Shown: piece after piece, positions 8,001 to 16,715 of the stretch
How the letters are laid out: each line of letters opens with the position of its first letter
How positions within the stretch are numbered: position 1 is the first letter of the stretch
Source: CAXBPY01 sp003455275
Lineage (GTDB): Bacteria; Bacteroidota; Bacteroidia; Chitinophagales; UBA10324
NCBI GenBank assembly: GCA_963977675.1
Contig: CAXBPY010000055.1
Span: 1 to 20,185, forward strand
Length of the DNA stretch: 20,185 bases
Direction: 5' to 3'
Program-made: the position numbers and the translations under genes
Notes under the pieces: generated by a model
What the model saw: the letters and a program-made list of their open reading frames with translations, nothing else
Databases searched by the model: none
Told to the model about the DNA's origin: nothing

Positions 8001-9031
8001 GCAGCTTTGCGCGCCTGATTTTCCAGCAAGTGATTGAATTTGCCGGTCATCATTTCATCAATTGTTAAAACGGGAGTATGTAGGTTAGCCCGCACTTCAT
8101 CAATCAGCAGAGGGCTCATGGTGAACATTCCACTCACAAATGAAACATGGATTCCCCACTTGGCCAGCAGTTCAACTCCATAATAAGCGCTCAGGCTGTC
8201 GCCCGAAGAAAAAATTACAGAGTAAATTGTATTCATAAATTCTTTTGAACGAAGTAAAGAATTTGTTTCCCTTTCCAGTAAACCATCAGCAATTTCCATT
8301 ACAATATAATCGGGCTTTTCGGGTTCGAGTAACATGAGCAGCGACTGATACAAATCGAGCAAATCTTTTTTATCGCACATGTAAGTTGAAGGGAATCCCA
8401 TGTCCGAAAAATCAATTGCAATGTCAGCGCCACAGTCGAGCACATAATCTTTATCCTTGGTATGACAGGTTCCGGTAAATTTCATAAAGGCAACTTTTGC
8501 TCCTCCCATTTTCAGACCGCGCGCAATGTGCGCTGCTGTGGTGGTTTTGCCACTATCCATAGTTGAACCGATTGACAAAATAATTTTTGCATTGTTTGGA
8601 ATGTGGCCATTGAATTCAGTCTTTTTCTTGTTAAAAAATTTTGTGTTCAGCACTTTCCCGGATTCATCGCAGCAGTAACCAATCAGTTTAATTTTTGTTG
8701 GCTCAATGTCTTTGAGTTTCCAGTTTTTAGATTTTACAATTCCCACAGCACCACCGCCAGCAAGAATGTCCAAAATTTCTGTGGGCTTTTCAGGAATATA
8801 TCCTTCAAACTGAGATGTAGCGTAGCGATCGGCAAATGCTGCCATGATCATGTCGCCTTCAAAAATTGCAACATTGCGCTTGTTTTCTGATTGAACAGTT
8901 TCATGTTTACCGCGCTCAAGCACTTCGAACACCGCAACATCACCGGCAATCGGCGTGTAGGTATGAATGATTGATTTATTCAGCGTGTGTTTCTTTATGT
9001 CTTTTGTAACGATTGTCTTTTTAATGTTCAT
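7997..9031 (-). CDS. P-loop NTPase of unknown function (possibly DUF1611/MobB-like)
   Basis: A 344-residue soluble protein with no signal peptide. The N-terminal part (about 25-120) forms a beta-rich module with AGDVAVFEVLERG, FEGDMIMAAFADRYATSQFE and an ILAGGGAVGIV segment. The C-terminal part is a P-loop domain: Walker A GSTMDSGKTT (155-164), FMKFTGTCHTKDKD (183-195) and a Walker-B-like DYIVMEIADG (241-250). The SGKTT form and the following helix recall the SIMIBI-type NTPases such as MobB and dethiobiotin synthetase; DUF1611 proteins have a similar loop. I recall related two-part proteins in Actinobacteria but cannot name a proven function. It is the first gene of the tight operon and overlaps the ABC transporter gene in ATGA, so it may supply or regulate the transporter, or modify its substrate. 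It starts 26 bp after the stop of the propeller gene upstream. Confidence 0.72.
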   Translation of the reverse strand: MNIKKTIVTKDIKKHTLNKSIIHTYTPIAGDVAVFEVLERGKHETVQSENKRNVAIFEGDMIMAAFADRYATSQFEGYIPEKPTEILDILAGGGAVGIVKSKNWKLKDIEPTKIKLIGYCCDESGKVLNTKFFNKKKTEFNGHIPNNAKIILSIGSTMDSGKTTTAAHIARGLKMGGAKVAFMKFTGTCHTKDKDYVLDCGADIAIDFSDMGFPSTYMCDKKDLLDLYQSLLMLLEPEKPDYIVMEIADGLLERETNSLLRSKEFMNTIYSVIFSSGDSLSAYYGVELLAKWGIHVSFVSGMFTMSPLLIDEVRANLHTPVLTIDEMMTGKFNHLLENQARKAA

Positions 9032-9057
9032 GATTGAAATTTTTTAGAGTGAGAGAA

Positions 9058-11955
9058 TCAATGATTTGAGTGTAAAAGTTTAAAGGATTGAAAAGAATTA
9101 TTTCCGGTTATGGTAAGAAAATAAATTCCATCAGAAAGTGAAGGAAGTGAAACTGAATTATTTCCATTCGTTGTAAACGATGAATTCATCAGTGTTCTGC
9201 CGGTTTCATCTTTCAGTTGAAATAAAAATTCCTTTCCAAAATTTTTGTTTGAATGAATGAGTAAAGAATTTTCAAATGGATTTTGAACGGTGAAATCTGA
9301 ATTGACACTTAAGACATTTTGAACCCCGACAAAACCATTGTAGCGAATGAGTAATGCATTGCGTTGCTCATTTGTTTTCCATGAACTGCCGCCAACAAAC
9401 AATGAGTTATCTGCAAACCATTGCACATTCGGAACATCGAATGAGTCTGAAATGCTGTTATAACTTGTGTTCCAGTAAGCAGCCGCGTTGAGAGAATCAT
9501 ACGCATTTATGGACAAATCGAAATTGATATCAGCAGTTGTGCTATTGTCTGTATGTCCGGCGAAGAAAATATCCTGCGCCAGATTCACGAGCACATCATC
9601 ACCAATATCATCTTTCGAAGATGGATTCAAGTTGATCCACGATTGTGTGCCATTTGAATCGTATGCAATATTCACCCGATCAAGATTTATTGCAGCACTT
9701 GCATCAGCATCAGAATAACCGGTCACCACACAAGTTCCGTCATTCAGAATTGCGATCGATTGTGCGGCATCACCGCCACCTGCATTATCAAATCGGTTGT
9801 TCCACAGTAAACTTCCGGAAGAAGAATACTTGAGCGTGATATAGTCGGCTGTGTCAGATGCGCTGCCGGCGCTGCTTCCGGTTAGATAAATGTTTTCGTT
9901 TCCATCTATTTCCATTGCAGTTGGAATGTCGTTACCAAATGTTCCATCAAATTTTTTCACCCACTGTTGTGTTCCGCTATTGTTGTATTTGATAAGAAGA
10001 ATATCGAGATCTGTTCCGTTAAAAGTTCTTCCTCCTACATATACATTTCCTGAAGGAGCCACACGGATAAAACTTCCTCGATCAGCTCCATTACCTGAAC
10101 CATTGTAAGTTTTAATCCATAATTGATTTCCATTTTGATCATACTTAATGGTATTGGCATCATCATTTGAATTTATGCTTGGATCGGTGTCAATTCTACC
10201 TGTAATATAAATGTTTCTGCTTGCATCGACTTGCATGTCATAAGCTTTATCATTTTCATGAGCAGGAGAATCGTAATAGCGAATCCAGAGTGAATCACCA
10301 TTTGAATTGTATTTTACAATGGTGAAATCACCGGAGGTGCCGCTGTTTTTAGTGAAACCGGAAATAATGATATTGCCAGAGTTGTCTATAGCTACTGCAT
10401 TGGCTTCGTCATCACTGTCGGGTGAAGAGCCTTCCACATAACGCATCCATTGCAATACTCCGGTGGCATCAATTTTCATGAGGCACATCACACGGTCCAT
10501 TCCTTGCTGCACGGTATAACCGGCTGCATAAGTATTATCTGATGCATCGGTTTTTATATCACGGATGTTATCTGAATTATCACCTTCTCCGTTAAAAATA
10601 TTTGCATAAAGTTGTGATCCGCTGCTGCTGAATTTCACGAGTGCTGCATTGCGCTGAACTGATCCGTCTTCTGTGGATCCTGCGAGAAAAATATTTCCAT
10701 TTGCATCCACAATTCCAGTATAGCAATCGTCGCTGTTGTTAGCCACCCCGTTAAATGTTGCAGCCCCATTTTGTGTTCCGGAAGGATTGTAACTGACAAA
10801 AGCAAAATCGTTGTTCACCACTGGGGTTAAATCGCGGTCAGAGGATCCAACTACAACAATGTTATTTGATGCAGTTACAAAAATTGCAGCCGGAATATCA
10901 TCGTTGCCTCCGGCGCCATCAAATGCTTTTACCCATTGCTGATTTCCGCTTGCATCATATTTAACTGTTCTAAAATCGTAATTGATAAATGCTGTTGCAT
11001 CACCATCAGACTGCCCAGTAACATAAACATTTCCGGAATTGTCTAACGCAATCGCGGTGGCTGCATCTGTTTCAATGTAATCGTAAGCCACATCCCATAA
11101 CATACTTCCTCCAGAAGAATATTTGATAGTGTAGTAATCATAGTTATTACCATTTCCGCTTTTGCCGGTTACATAAATGTTGCCGGCGTTGTCGATGGTC
11201 ATAGCAGAGGCACGGTCGTTGTGTGTTCTATCCCCATACTTAATCCATTGTTGATTTCCACCTGGCGAGTATTTGATAGTAGCATAATCATCATCAATTC
11301 CGTTATTGCTTCTTCCGGTTATATAAATATTGTCGCTCGCATCTGTCACAACTTTAACAGCGCGGTCAGTGGCATCGCCAATTCCGTTAAATCTTTTTTC
11401 CCACTGATAAACTCCTGAAGAATTGTATTTCACCGTAAGATAATCATCGTTGGTAATTCCGGTCGGATCTTCATCACTCTGCCCGGTGACAATCACATTG
11501 CCGGCATTATCAACTGCAATTGAATTTGCCTGATCGTATTGATTAAATGTTGAATTGTAAATCTGCGACCACAGCAAGGCTCCGCTTGCATCATACTTCT
11601 GTGTGAGGTAATCGTTTCCGGCGTTTTCGCTTTTGCCAATACCTGTTACATACACATTTGATGAAGCATCAACTACAATCGCGAGCACTTCATCAGGGCC
11701 ATTACCAACATCATTAAATTCCCTGCGCCAGATTTCTGTTCCTGAGTTGGAAAATTTCTGAATCAGAAAATCACGGTTGGTTCCGATATTCACTGTGGAA
11801 CCGCCGACATACACATTTCCTGAAGCATCAATTGCCGAGCACATATAACGGTCAGAGTAATCACCCTGCCCATTCCAGTTAAACGCCCATTGTTGGGTTT
11901 GTGCCTGAGCGCTTGCACTTATGGTAAGCACAATCAGGCAAAATAATTTTTGCAT
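9058..11955 (-). CDS. SBBP-repeat double beta-propeller protein with T9SS sorting domain
   Basis: A 965-residue secreted protein. Residues 1-19 are a signal peptide (MQKLFCLIVLTISASAQAQ). Residues 21-880 are sixteen repeats of 50-56 residues, each with a DxxGNxYVTG core, a D(Y/F)xTxKY strand and an (S/N)SGxxxW end: the SBBP-type propeller blade. Residues 881-965 are a T9SS type-A C-terminal sorting domain (FTVQNPFENSL, LKDETGRTL, LSDGIYFLTI, FKLLHSN). The protein should cross the outer membrane by T9SS and be released or anchored at the surface. The sixteen repeats fall into two matched sets of eight. It is a paralog of the larger protein at 12501-16715. No catalytic domain is visible; adhesion or ligand binding is the usual guess. 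A 26-bp gap to the NTPase gene leaves co-transcription possible. Confidence 0.9.
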   Translation of the reverse strand: MQKLFCLIVLTISASAQAQTQQWAFNWNGQGDYSDRYMCSAIDASGNVYVGGSTVNIGTNRDFLIQKFSNSGTEIWRREFNDVGNGPDEVLAIVVDASSNVYVTGIGKSENAGNDYLTQKYDASGALLWSQIYNSTFNQYDQANSIAVDNAGNVIVTGQSDEDPTGITNDDYLTVKYNSSGVYQWEKRFNGIGDATDRAVKVVTDASDNIYITGRSNNGIDDDYATIKYSPGGNQQWIKYGDRTHNDRASAMTIDNAGNIYVTGKSGNGNNYDYYTIKYSSGGSMLWDVAYDYIETDAATAIALDNSGNVYVTGQSDGDATAFINYDFRTVKYDASGNQQWVKAFDGAGGNDDIPAAIFVTASNNIVVVGSSDRDLTPVVNNDFAFVSYNPSGTQNGAATFNGVANNSDDCYTGIVDANGNIFLAGSTEDGSVQRNAALVKFSSSGSQLYANIFNGEGDNSDNIRDIKTDASDNTYAAGYTVQQGMDRVMCLMKIDATGVLQWMRYVEGSSPDSDDEANAVAIDNSGNIIISGFTKNSGTSGDFTIVKYNSNGDSLWIRYYDSPAHENDKAYDMQVDASRNIYITGRIDTDPSINSNDDANTIKYDQNGNQLWIKTYNGSGNGADRGSFIRVAPSGNVYVGGRTFNGTDLDILLIKYNNSGTQQWVKKFDGTFGNDIPTAMEIDGNENIYLTGSSAGSASDTADYITLKYSSSGSLLWNNRFDNAGGGDAAQSIAILNDGTCVVTGYSDADASAAINLDRVNIAYDSNGTQSWINLNPSSKDDIGDDVLVNLAQDIFFAGHTDNSTTADINFDLSINAYDSLNAAAYWNTSYNSISDSFDVPNVQWFADNSLFVGGSSWKTNEQRNALLIRYNGFVGVQNVLSVNSDFTVQNPFENSLLIHSNKNFGKEFLFQLKDETGRTLMNSSFTTNGNNSVSLPSLSDGIYFLTITGNNSFQSFKLLHSNH
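9316..11895 (-). repeat. Sixteen tandem SBBP propeller blades, arranged 8 + 8
   Basis: Blade lengths in residues, in order, are 56, 53, 56, 52, 50, 54, 56, 53 and then 53, 54, 56, 52, 53, 55, 55, 52. The second set starts at about base 10605. Individual blades match the blade eight places on: blades 3 and 11 share a DP....NDD insertion, 4 and 12 a GR-x-x-NG-x-D-x-D turn, 6 and 14 an SD-x-DA-x-A-x-IN loop, 8 and 16 a QRNA strand. Confidence 0.8.
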
Positions 11956-12036
11956 TAATTGTTTATTGAATAAAGAATTTGAAATTCCGTAATGATTAAC
12001 GGAGGAAAAGGTTTTCCATAACAGGAAAAACGAAAC

Positions 12037-12411
12037 CTATGCGCAGGGTGGTTTCAAGAGAGAATTTTCAAATTCGGGTATCAGGTAATTATTCAGTGGA
12101 GGAAAATTATTTTCCTTCAAAATAATTTCAAGAACAATATTTTTTTGAGGCGGCTTATTACAGAAAACAATATTTGTTGAACTAGTGTCGCGCTTTTTGA
12201 AAGGAAGCGAGCGATGACGCTTGCTTACAAATTTGGTATGAATCCCATCGAGAAAATGCACATAAATAAAATGTGAGACCGTGTAGTTTGGATTTCTTGA
12301 AAGATGATATTGATAGTGCCTCCAATAGCCATCTACTTTACTCAATTCCTTTTCCAACAATCCGCCGGAAAGAAAGAGCGTGATGAATAAGTAGATGATT
12401 GGCTTTTTCAA
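12037..12411 (-). CDS. Small exported protein of unknown function
   Basis: A 124-residue frame from ATG 12409-12411 to TAG at 12037-12039. The N-terminus MKKPIIYLFITLFLSGG is a plausible signal peptide or membrane anchor; no lipobox cysteine follows. The rest is basic and aromatic (DGYWRHYQYHLSRNPNY, FVSKRHRSLPFKKRD) with two cysteines (Cys88 and one next to the C-terminal alanine). I recognise no family. It lies between the two paralogous propeller genes with gaps of 81 and 89 bp, same strand, so it was either inserted between them or is a carried-along accessory. It could be a chance frame, but it nearly fills the gap and starts with a proper signal-like segment. Confidence 0.5.
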   Translation of the reverse strand: MKKPIIYLFITLFLSGGLLEKELSKVDGYWRHYQYHLSRNPNYTVSHFIYVHFLDGIHTKFVSKRHRSLPFKKRDTSSTNIVFCNKPPQKNIVLEIILKENNFPPLNNYLIPEFENSLLKPPCA

Positions 12412-12500
12412 TTTTACTTAATTGGGTTTCAAAAATCAATTCAAAATGTTAATCACATGATTTATTCAGGATGAAACGGAAAATTCGATAGCTGAAATCA

Positions 12501-15500
12501 CTATTGAAGTTCAAATTTTTTCACTACCACATTATTCTCATTCTTCAAAACAAATAAGTAGGTTCCTTTAGCCAATTCGCTCAAATCAAAAACTTCTTCC
12601 GCAATGCGATTTGATTTTTCAAATGTTCTCTCACCTAATTTTTGACCAAGAATATTTCTCAACTCGATTGTAGTTGCAGAATTTTCATTCAGAAAAAAAG
12701 AAAGAGTGACTTTATCTGTAGCCGGATTTGGATAAAGCACAACGCCGGAATTTGAAATCTCTTCTTCACGGCATGTGATCGTAACTGCGAGTGTTTTTGT
12801 TGTGCTGTTTGCACAGGCATTGGTTGCATACACTGAAACATTACCGGCAGTAGTTCCAAAATTTACGGTGATAGAATTTGTTCCCTGGCCAGATGCAATT
12901 GCTGCACCCGCAGGAACAGCCCATGTATAGGATGTTGCGCCTGTAACTGCGGCAATGGAATATGGAACTGAAGTTTGATTTGCGCAAACTGTGGTGGCTC
13001 CTGTAATTGTTCCGGGTGTTGCAGGTTTTGCATAAACAGTTAATGTTCTATCTGCGCTGCTGCCGCAACCATTGGTCGCGTGAACTTTTATGATTCCTGT
13101 TACAAAAGCATTCGTGAAATTGATAACAACTGCATTGGTTCCTTGCCCGCTTACAATAGATGTATTTGCAGGTACAGTCCATGTATAAGAAGTTGCACTT
13201 GCAGTGACCGTGCATGAATAATTTTGATTGCCTGCATTGCATAAATTGTAAGTGCTGCCGGTAATAGCAGTTGGAATTCCGGGAACAGATTTAATGGTGA
13301 GGGCTCTTGGAGCGCTGGTGCCACAAGCATTTATAGAACTTACATTTAAATTTCCGGTTACCCATGCCGCGCCAAAATCTACTGTGACTGAAGTTGTTCC
13401 TTGTCCACTGGTAATGGTTGCATTTGCCGGTGCAGTCCACACATAAGATGTAGCATAAGCAACCGCCGTGATTGTATAAACTACCCCGGTTGTGCCCGGA
13501 CACACTCCGTTTGAAGGGCCTGTCATTGGTGCTGGAACCGCCGGTTTGCTGATGAGTGATTTTGTTCTGTTCGCACTTGTTCCGAAGCAATTTGAAGCAT
13601 TAACAGATAGAGTTCCGGTCACCCAGGCTGAGCCAAATGAAAGTGTGATACTGGTCGTTCCTTGCCCGGAAAGAATTGTAGTGTTTGCCGGAGCAGTCCA
13701 GGTGTATGAGGAGGCATATGCAACTGCTGTAATTGAATAGACTGCAGTAGTACCTGCACAATTAGAAACTCCTCCTGAAATAGTTCCGGGGGTGGCGGGT
13801 TTTGCTAACACAACCTGGTAATTGAAAGTCGCAGCCGGACTGCTTGCACAAGTTCCGTTTGCAACAACTGTAACGCTGCCACTATTTGCCGAAGCTGAAA
13901 AATCGACAGAGATAGAAGTGGTTCCTTGTCCGGAAGAAATTGTTCCGCCTGCACTAACAGTCCATGTATAAGAAACGGCACCACTCACAGGAGCAATTGA
14001 ATAAACAAATCCTGTTTGGCTGCGGCACACATAAGTGACTCCGCTTGAAAAAACAGGGGCACCTAATGGGGGGCAAATTTTTAATGTAGTTGCATCAAAT
14101 CCTGAAGTTCCTGCTCCGGTGCTGAAACCAGCAGCACATATACTTCCTGATGCATCGACGGTCATTGCTCTTCCGGCATCGTCTTTATTTCCAGCTCCGT
14201 TGTAACGCATGTTTGAAATAATATTTCCACCATCGTCATACAATAGTGTTATGAAATCATACCCTGAACCACTGCCAATACTTTCACCTGTAACGAAAAT
14301 ATTTCCAAGTGAATTTGAATTGACTGAATTTCCTCTGTCGTAAAGTGCTCCGGTTCCGTTATATCGATTAAGCCAAAGCTGTGCTCCGGTTGATGTATTC
14401 AATTTTACTGTTACAACATCAGCACTATCAGCTCCGCTTGATGGAGCACTTCTTCCGGTGAGATAAACACCATTTGCATTGGAGAAAATTGAATAAGCAC
14501 GGTCAATGTAACTTCCGGTTCCGTTGTAGGTGTAAGTCCATTGCTGTGTTCCGGCATTGTTATATTTCACCACAACATAGTCATCTGAATTGCTTGCTGT
14601 GCCTGTGTTTCCGGCGATAAACGAATTTCCGCTTCCATCCACAAACATATCGCGAGGCTGATCGGTGAATCCTGCTCCGGTATAAATTCCAATCCATTGC
14701 TGAACTAACGAACCGTTGTATTTAATAGTGGCGATGTCTTCGTTAGTTCCATTCCACACTCTTCCAGTAACCCAAATATTTGTTGCATTCACTGCCTGAA
14801 TTTTTACTGCGCGGTCGGCTCCATTTCCAGAGCCATTGTATCGAACAATTGCTTGTTGCACACCTGCGCTTGAAAGCTTAATGGTTGCGATATCATAATT
14901 CGACACAAGGTTAGAAGTGTTCTGGTCGCTGTATCCGGTTACGAAAACTGTTCCTGCAGTCGTAACTGAAATGGAAGTAGCAATATCATTTTCATTTACA
15001 TAATTGTAGCGATAGGTCCATAGCTGATTACCAAGAGTGTCATACTTAATTACGATATAATCGTCACTCGTGCCGCTGCCTATGCTGCTTCCACATACAT
15101 ACACGCCGCCGAGTGTGTCAATAGCAATAGCTTTTCCTTCATCATCATCAAAAGCGAAATCATAAGTTTTAAACCATTGTGTAACTCCGTTTGAATTCAG
15201 TTTTGCGCAGAATAAATCTTTCTTCGCTTCAAAGTCAATCACATAACCGGTGATGTAAATATTTTTCTTCGAATCGGTGATGATTGCATTGACCTTATCA
15301 GAGAAGTCGCCCTTGCCGTTATAGGTTTTGCTCCAGGTTACGGAACCGTTAACTGTTGCATATTTTACAATAGCAGCATCTTTTTGAGTCACGAGGTTGT
15401 GATTTCCGCCAACAACAATCACATTTCCGGTTGCATCGAAAATCATCCCTTCAGCAATATCGTCGCTATTGGTTGCTGTTCCATCTAAGTAAACTGCCCA

Positions 15501-16715
15501 CTGCTGTGTTCCGGCTGAATTGTATTTTACAGTAAGAAAATTATTTGCCGTGATCGCTGCTGCTGCATTCACATCACTCTTTCCGGTTACAAAAACATTT
15601 CCTGAACCGTCGACTAAAATTTTGCCCGGATCTTCATCATTCAATGCCGCATTCCCTAAAAATTGAACCCACAGTTGCGTTCCAGCTGAATTATACATAA
15701 GTGTTACATAATCATAGTTTGTTGCGCTAAGAGATGCATTCACATCAGACTGACCGGCTACATATACATTGCCTGCTGCATCTACTGCAATCGTTTTTCC
15801 ATAATCGTTTTCTAAATTCTGATAAAACTTAGCCCACTGAAGCGCTCCGGCTGAATTGTATTTAAGTGTTGCAACATCATAATCGGTTGCATTTTGCGAT
15901 CTTCCCTCAACATAAATATTTCCGGCAGCATCAATTGCCATATCATCTGCGCGATCATTTCCGAAACCACGATTGTATATCTGCTGCCAGGTTACTGTTC
16001 CTGCCGAAGAATATTTTATAGTAATGATGTCGTCGTCCACTGCAGTTGCCGTTCTTCCGGTGATTATGCAACCACCGCTGTTGTCACCTGTAATTGCAGT
16101 TCCGCGATCAGTTCCATTTCCTGTTCCGTTATAGCGAACAGCCCATTGCTGCACTCCGCTTGTGTTATATTTTATTGTGATTATGTCATCATTAGTGTTG
16201 GAAGACGAATCGGCATCGCTCTGACCTGTAACGAAAACTTCACCACCGGAATTTACAAACAAACCAAGCGGTTCATCATCTTGATTAAATGGCGCATAGT
16301 TGTAAGATGCTGACCACTGAAAAATTCCGGTGTTAGAATATTTCTGAGTGAGAATATCGTTTTGATAGGTTGAACCTGCATCAGTCACTCCACAGACATA
16401 CACATTGTTTGATCCATCGAGCGCAATGAATAGTGCTTTATCGCTTCCATTTCCAATCGGATTATTGTATTGCCGGGTCCAAACTGTATCACCTAAGGAA
16501 TTCATTTTTACTATCAGAAAATCTTTGTCCTGCAAAGTGTTATAGGAATAACCGGCAGCATAAATATTTCCTGCTGCATCAGAAACGACTGCATTATATC
16601 GATCACTGTTATCTCCTGTTCCGTTCTGAAAGTTTACCCACTGCGGTGAAACCTGAGAGAAGATTTTTGATGAAACTAAAGAGCTAAAAAGAATGAGGGA
16701 AAAAATTTTTTTCAT
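12501..16715 (-). CDS. Giant SBBP-propeller plus PKD-like protein with T9SS sorting domain
   Basis: A 1404-residue secreted protein. Residues 1-21 are a signal peptide (ending KIFSQ). Residues 24-883 are sixteen SBBP-type blades; 884-1315 are five PKD-like domains of 84-90 residues; 1316-1404 are a T9SS type-A sorting domain (VVLYPNPATDKVTL, LRNILGQKLGE, LSELAKGTYLFVL, VVKKFELQ). PKD-like Ig-fold modules serve as spacers or carbohydrate/protein-binding parts in surface proteins. The start at 16713-16715 is fixed by the signal peptide. The opening blade (PQWVNFQNGTGDNSDRYN) closely matches that of the 965-residue protein (QQWAFNWNGQGDYSDRYM), so the two are tandem paralogs, the smaller one without PKD-like domains. 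No enzyme domain is visible. Its 5' gap of 195 bp is the longest in the window and probably holds its promoter. Confidence 0.92.
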   Translation of the reverse strand: MKKIFSLILFSSLVSSKIFSQVSPQWVNFQNGTGDNSDRYNAVVSDAAGNIYAAGYSYNTLQDKDFLIVKMNSLGDTVWTRQYNNPIGNGSDKALFIALDGSNNVYVCGVTDAGSTYQNDILTQKYSNTGIFQWSASYNYAPFNQDDEPLGLFVNSGGEVFVTGQSDADSSSNTNDDIITIKYNTSGVQQWAVRYNGTGNGTDRGTAITGDNSGGCIITGRTATAVDDDIITIKYSSAGTVTWQQIYNRGFGNDRADDMAIDAAGNIYVEGRSQNATDYDVATLKYNSAGALQWAKFYQNLENDYGKTIAVDAAGNVYVAGQSDVNASLSATNYDYVTLMYNSAGTQLWVQFLGNAALNDEDPGKILVDGSGNVFVTGKSDVNAAAAITANNFLTVKYNSAGTQQWAVYLDGTATNSDDIAEGMIFDATGNVIVVGGNHNLVTQKDAAIVKYATVNGSVTWSKTYNGKGDFSDKVNAIITDSKKNIYITGYVIDFEAKKDLFCAKLNSNGVTQWFKTYDFAFDDDEGKAIAIDTLGGVYVCGSSIGSGTSDDYIVIKYDTLGNQLWTYRYNYVNENDIATSISVTTAGTVFVTGYSDQNTSNLVSNYDIATIKLSSAGVQQAIVRYNGSGNGADRAVKIQAVNATNIWVTGRVWNGTNEDIATIKYNGSLVQQWIGIYTGAGFTDQPRDMFVDGSGNSFIAGNTGTASNSDDYVVVKYNNAGTQQWTYTYNGTGSYIDRAYSIFSNANGVYLTGRSAPSSGADSADVVTVKLNTSTGAQLWLNRYNGTGALYDRGNSVNSNSLGNIFVTGESIGSGSGYDFITLLYDDGGNIISNMRYNGAGNKDDAGRAMTVDASGSICAAGFSTGAGTSGFDATTLKICPPLGAPVFSSGVTYVCRSQTGFVYSIAPVSGAVSYTWTVSAGGTISSGQGTTSISVDFSASANSGSVTVVANGTCASSPAATFNYQVVLAKPATPGTISGGVSNCAGTTAVYSITAVAYASSYTWTAPANTTILSGQGTTSITLSFGSAWVTGTLSVNASNCFGTSANRTKSLISKPAVPAPMTGPSNGVCPGTTGVVYTITAVAYATSYVWTAPANATITSGQGTTSVTVDFGAAWVTGNLNVSSINACGTSAPRALTIKSVPGIPTAITGSTYNLCNAGNQNYSCTVTASATSYTWTVPANTSIVSGQGTNAVVINFTNAFVTGIIKVHATNGCGSSADRTLTVYAKPATPGTITGATTVCANQTSVPYSIAAVTGATSYTWAVPAGAAIASGQGTNSITVNFGTTAGNVSVYATNACANSTTKTLAVTITCREEEISNSGVVLYPNPATDKVTLSFFLNENSATTIELRNILGQKLGERTFEKSNRIAEEVFDLSELAKGTYLFVLKNENNVVVKKFELQ
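12771..14066 (-). repeat. Five tandem PKD-like domains
   Basis: Five units of 90, 85, 87, 86 and 84 residues share a core of (A/S)SYTW(T/A)(V/A)PA followed by a SGQGT(T/N) turn and a V(T/N)xF strand, ending TCxSS or NACxxS. Each has a cysteine near position 13-14 and another near 70-73, which could form one disulfide per domain outside the cell. The protein sequence is so alike between units that the DNA is repetitive too. Confidence 0.8.
14067..16646 (-). repeat. Sixteen tandem SBBP propeller blades, arranged 8 + 8
   Basis: Blade lengths in residues are 56, 55, 57, 52, 51, 55, 57, 55 and then 53, 52, 56, 52, 52, 55, 52, 50. The second set starts at about base 15332. Blades 1 and 9 both open with NG-x-GD-x-SD; blades 3 and 11 share the SD-x-n long loop; blades 4 and 12 share YNG(T/S)GNG(T/A)DR and a short GR turn. 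The order of long and short blades follows that of the 965-residue paralog. Confidence 0.78.

Noticed and set aside
12004..12031. GGAAAA/TTTTCC short inverted repeats below the small exported gene, as a terminator
   Set aside because: Stems are only 6-7 bp, A/T-dominated, mutually exclusive, and lack a proper T-run on the minus strand.
9316..16646. Periodic DNA of about 150-170 bp as a CRISPR or satellite array
   Set aside because: The period is the length of a protein blade, the frame is open throughout, and units are diverged at DNA level with conserved residues.
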